Positions 15,801 to 16,520 of a stretch of DNA of 16,520 bases are shown here, piece by piece. Both the position numbers and the translations under genes were made by a program. The notes under the pieces are model-generated. The model saw only the letters and a list, made by a program, of their open reading frames with translations, had not been told where the DNA came from and did no database searches. Source of the DNA: STF1-107 sp964457935 (GTDB lineage Bacteria > Bacillota > Clostridia > Christensenellales > UBA1242); assembly GCA_964457935.1 (NCBI GenBank), contig CAYWFC010000021.1:1-16520 (forward strand). The letters are read 5' to 3'. The number at the start of each line of letters is the position of its first letter. Position 1 is the first letter of the stretch.

Positions 15801-16248
15801 TATGAAGGACAATGTATTATCTAATAATATCACTTCGTACGAGACAGAACTAGGACACCTAGATACACTAAAGAATATGGAAAAAAATCCTACTGACCTC
15901 AATAGTGTAGGCGCTACATTGGATACACTGGAATTGTCTGTTATCATAGGCAATCAAGTGCAGGCTATCACAGAATATGTGTTTGATAAGAAATTGGAAA
16001 GCCTAACTGATAATGATTACTACGATACATTGGTGGCTATACGTAGTAATATCGCGAATATCAAGGCAAATGGCAAAACTTATGCCGAAGAATTCGGATA
16101 TATGCAGTTGGCACTCGACTATGCGAATGACTCTACCAAAGAGAATCTATTGGCTCTAAAGACTGCCTGCCTAGACGGCGAAAACTCTAAGAGTGTAGTC
16201 ATCACCAAAGACATCATAGATACATTCAGTGCTAAATTCGCCGAATAA
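12829..16248 (+). CDS. CvpA-like membrane domain fused to a ~80-residue repeat domain
   Basis: The 1139-residue product starts with four hydrophobic helices (about 5-25, 33-55, 110-137, 164-190). The pattern GFLMGLKRGFKKSLFRLLWL (21-40) and RPWLGALMGVFAGLLIC (162-178) resembles the CvpA (colicin V production) family, normally about 160-200 residues. After residue 190 comes a hydrophilic, mostly alpha-helical and Asp/Asn/Thr-rich region with no cysteine motif. From about 578 on it is built of ~80-residue repeats with the signature [YF]ETELGYLxTLK, then IGxxLD and SVLxGN; copies begin near 578, 657, 757, 843, 925, 1004 and 1085 (last one partial). Topology is unknown; the repeat body may be outside. 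The ATG at 12829 has GGAGG; upstream codons from 12724 are intergenic-like. The role is unknown, though scaffold or adhesive functions fit (inference). Confidence 0.8.
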   Translation: MSVSTIGWILTGLAGLFLLVGFLMGLKRGFKKSLFRLLWLLGTVVLLLIFSKLITKALLNINVSFLNLEVEGRACDTLAQYLSEVIKSNATVQKYITNTETLESLATSMPVVIGNLFVFVILFWILRYLLWPIWALLARKIGKADREKLRRHEITVSTEKKRPWLGALMGVFAGLLICLVTYMPIIGVTNIAVQLDKVYVSSDTDTGKTTLLSEMVGEENVQYVYAFRDSAVGKTFDTVGLNKLDGLLFNSVTTVTVDGTKIETTAEIKRVVRVYDNIMRVQDIDYDNLTKTDVDSLVDLCTDVVNDAFSSGIVNVLFDNMIPDFIKSVTDDPDYPVKLPSMGDQVLDDGANEALSALQDITAKYLKGELLNTISIVKYLNDQDLFLPIYNGIKTEDYAELEQKVKNLSEDTVNAIVDKIFDYKVVSDLTPIVLNTGVEYACEQLKTTFVEKTNIDINNAIKQSLKNILNNAVVVYKNLDTDVSPYVATENFGNVGVIVDELISLNFVSNTTYNDLVRKANTELKKYIKDALQKTDLDNDVDVLVDKLTALITRDNNGNIVLNFEHDSSIAGNIAKAYIEYRDENKDLEFEDYDLATIGQWIDSAKGTVILNTISTNVINLLFDYAKSEFGDEMNFDNLQGIKASLNTLISSKTVSVEAEANLLKPVYEEIKKLNDAKDAKEYLKTGDNLSRIGKALDDAISGHSVVLTNDNIHTILIEMLDDMSNVIPDDIANIIVDDDVTVLDTIKNNVESLTKYKSEFEKLKVLFDMDFDTVDATLGAQLDVVKDTTLLGNVIQPIVEHFIDDYATQIDNDKKATDTTYNNELGDILRKAKNNVQSIGSYETELGYVATLKEINFTNIDLSTIGAKIDAVKSSVLLSNGVLEDIIEYAFDEAIEGKDDDLKTALQGIKGNISKVISSNTTTFETELGYLNTLKNIDFAEDNLTAIGKTLDGMRDSVLIGDQIPTIIQYVLQDYADEQTDEALKTIIVNMKDNVLSNNITSYETELGHLDTLKNMEKNPTDLNSVGATLDTLELSVIIGNQVQAITEYVFDKKLESLTDNDYYDTLVAIRSNIANIKANGKTYAEEFGYMQLALDYANDSTKENLLALKTACLDGENSKSVVITKDIIDTFSAKFAE
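14560..16245 (+). repeat. ~80-residue (about 240-bp) diverged coding repeats
   Basis: The conserved block YETELGYxxTLK recurs at 15355, 15601, 15838 and, weaker, 16081 (AEEFGYM). The earlier copies at about 15097, 14797 and 14560 are more diverged. Spacing is 79-86 residues for the clear copies and 100 for one older pair. The downstream copies are the most similar, pointing to recent expansion toward the 3' end. Confidence 0.75.
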
Positions 16249-16350
16249 CACATAGCCATATTTACCGAATAACACATTGCTAAATTCACCGGATGACACG
16301 TAACTAGATTTGTCGGATGGCACATAACTAGATTCGCTGGATAACATATA
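16231..16350 (+). repeat. 24-bp tandem array, five units, including the stop codon
   Basis: Units are 16231-16254, 16255-16278, 16279-16302, 16303-16326 and 16327-16350. In the gene's frame they read AKFAE-stop-HI, AIFTE-stop-HI, AKFTG-stop-HV, TRFVGWHI and TRFAG-stop-HI. The first unit is the real C-terminus and the other four are non-coding copies. The period is a multiple of three, so every stop (TAA, TAA, TGA, TGG, TAA at the sixth codon) stays in phase. Confidence 0.9.
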
Positions 16351-16355
16351 GATGG

Positions 16356-16385
16356 CAAAAACACTGACTACAGTCAGTGTTTTTT
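16356..16385. terminator. Terminator after the 24-bp array
   Basis: ACACTGACT (16361-16369) pairs with AGTCAGTGT (16372-16380), extended by A5 and T5 tracts, starting six bases after the last repeat unit. It ends the CvpA-like gene's transcript, so the array is transcribed. Confidence 0.85.
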
Positions 16386-16520
16386 GTCAATGTGGATAAC
16401 CTAACAAACAAAATTCGATGACAATATTATGGTCTCAAAACTTTGTCTCTAAATAAGTAAATAGGCATAAATCATGAGTTTTTTTGAAAAAACTACCCCA
16501 AAATGCTTGACGGGGGGGGG

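Noticed and set aside
16119..16364. Minus-strand open frame with eight-residue repeats (HPxNLxxC type)
   Set aside because: It is the 24-bp array read backwards; 24 is a multiple of three, so the frame stays open by chance. There is no ribosome site and it overlaps the CvpA-like gene and its terminator.
16391..16399. TGTGGATAA, a perfect DnaA-box match on the minus strand
   Set aside because: It is a single box with no cluster, no dnaA or dnaN gene and no AT-rich unwinding element next to it; one nine-base match may be chance.
16474..16520. Possible gene start (ATG, then S-F-F-E-K-T-T-P-K) running off the window end
   Set aside because: Only about a dozen codons are visible, the ribosome site is weak and the last codons fall in the suspect G run, so it cannot be supported.

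Overview
The window looks like a low- to mid-GC Gram-positive chromosome, most likely a member of the Bacillota (Clostridia-like), probably a contig end from a draft or metagenome assembly. The evidence is an AddA-type helicase-nuclease, strong GGAGG/AAAGGAG ribosome sites, TTGACA-N17-TATAAT-like promoters, T-tract terminators, a BclA-like collagen protein and an operon resembling Bacillus ydjGHI. Isoleucine is very often coded by ATA. Intergenic DNA is much richer in A+T than the genes. The last nine bases are all G, which looks like an assembly or read artefact.

Layout. (1) Positions 2-2731 (+) hold the C-terminal three quarters of addA, running in from the left edge. (2) Positions 2880-4034 (-) hold two unrecognised genes: a small soluble protein and a secreted or membrane-anchored Thr/Ser/Asp-rich protein. 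Degenerate ~60-bp tandem repeats cover the 3' end of the second gene and the gap to addA. (3) Positions 4128-4823 (+) encode a four-helix membrane protein with an acidic pentapeptide-repeat tail. It is transcribed divergently from the previous pair through promoters whose -35 boxes overlap. (4) Positions 5068-5664 (-) encode MscL with an unusually long C-terminal insert. (5) Positions 5946-6578 (-) encode a collagen-like, BclA-type surface protein. (6) Positions 6737-9339 (-) form a three-gene operon: an SPFH protein, a TFIIB-type zinc-ribbon membrane protein and a small zinc-ribbon membrane protein. Each product carries two zinc ribbons. (7) Positions 9427-10269 (-) hold two paralogous VirB2/TrbC-like pilin genes, each with its own promoter and terminator. 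(8) Positions 10573-12600 (+) encode a VirD4/TraG-type coupling ATPase, divergent from the pilins. (9) Positions 12829-16248 (+) encode a 1139-residue protein with a CvpA-like membrane domain and about six ~80-residue repeats. A 24-bp tandem array that contains the stop codon itself ends the gene.

How the genes fit together. Most of the window is about the cell envelope: osmotic safety valve, membrane stress (SPFH operon), surface collagen, type IV secretion pieces and several large or repetitive membrane proteins. The VirD4 and pilin genes suggest a type IV secretion apparatus, but no VirB4, VirB6, relaxase or integrase is visible here, so this is at most a fragment or satellite of one. The most unusual features are the tandem arrays growing out of gene 3' ends (including in-phase stop codons), the CvpA-like/repeat fusion, and the VirD4 with twin pilins. 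No rRNA, tRNA, CRISPR array or insertion sequence was recognised.
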